A DNA stretch of 5,909 bases, taken from NCBI GenBank assembly GCA_041399155.1, contig JAWKTI010000009.1, forward strand, positions 1 through 5,909, in the 5' to 3' direction. The DNA comes from Zavarzinella sp. (GTDB lineage Bacteria; Planctomycetota; Planctomycetia; Gemmatales; Gemmataceae). Below, piece after piece: positions 5,899 to 5,909 of this stretch. The position numbers and the translations under genes were made by a program. Under the pieces are notes generated by a model, which saw only the letters and a program-made list of their open reading frames with translations, was not told where the DNA came from and did not search any database. The first letter of the stretch is position 1. Every line of letters begins with the position of its first letter.

Positions 5899-5909
5899 TC
5901 ATAGCCCGC

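Larger units (their letters stand above)
5540..5909. other. 3' gap after the kinases with palindromic repeat; no clear gene
   Basis: This 370-base stretch holds a strong palindrome (5604-5622), a possible 134-bp inverted-repeat-bounded element (5562-5695), and CGAATTCG at 5593-5600. No T-run-containing terminator follows the second kinase. The remaining sequence to the right edge has no recognisable coding feature apart from a doubtful minus-strand frame. Confidence 0.45.

Noticed and set aside
1..5909. CRISPR array, toxin-antitoxin pair, prophage or defence system
   Set aside because: No regularly spaced direct repeats, no small paired genes and no phage or nuclease motifs are visible on either strand.

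Overview
The window looks like a chromosomal segment from a planctomycete, probably a Gemmata-like lineage. The main clue is the pair of Hanks-type Ser/Thr kinases. Both carry the N-terminal helical module and the 'LT.FQA.LL.QG' lead-in that I associate with planctomycete kinases, and both read CEHRHM after the glycine loop and DLG in place of DFG. Base composition is moderate, and the AT-richer stretches are confined to the gaps between genes. This assignment rests on protein style only.

Left part (1-1149): the N-terminal end of a ComEC/Rec2 DNA-uptake channel enters from the left edge on the + strand. It stops abruptly at 794, inside the family's conserved 'HxLAISGxH' motif. What follows is not ComEC-like in any frame. 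A perfect 6-bp hairpin lies 5 bases after the premature stop, and about 355 bases without a recognisable gene separate it from cinA. The gene is most likely a pseudogene produced by an insertion or rearrangement.

Middle part (1150-2675, - strand): a complete, normal-looking cinA, convergent with the comEC remnant, preceded by a tRNA-Lys(UUU) gene with a T-tract at its 3' end. The two protein genes share a competence theme: ComEC moves DNA through the membrane, and CinA is a competence-associated NMN deamidase/pyrophosphatase-family protein. CinA also has a housekeeping role in pyridine-nucleotide salvage, so its survival beside a broken comEC is not contradictory.

Right part (2676-5909, + strand): about 400 bases of AT-rich upstream DNA with several dyad symmetries leads into two tandem, paralogous, catalytically complete Ser/Thr kinases only 14 bases apart. 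They are probably one operon. Neither has a transmembrane segment or an attached sensor or repeat domain; each ends in a short Ser/Thr-containing tail after a shared 'PPxPDExP' motif. The last 370 bases hold a strong palindromic repeat (5604-5622) inside a possible 134-bp element bounded by 9-bp inverted repeats, and no convincing gene.

I see no CRISPR array, rRNA, recognisable transposase or integrase. No clearly new multi-gene system is evident. The points most worth a second look are the comEC breakpoint, the tandem kinase pair with its dyad-rich upstream region, and the 3' palindromic element.
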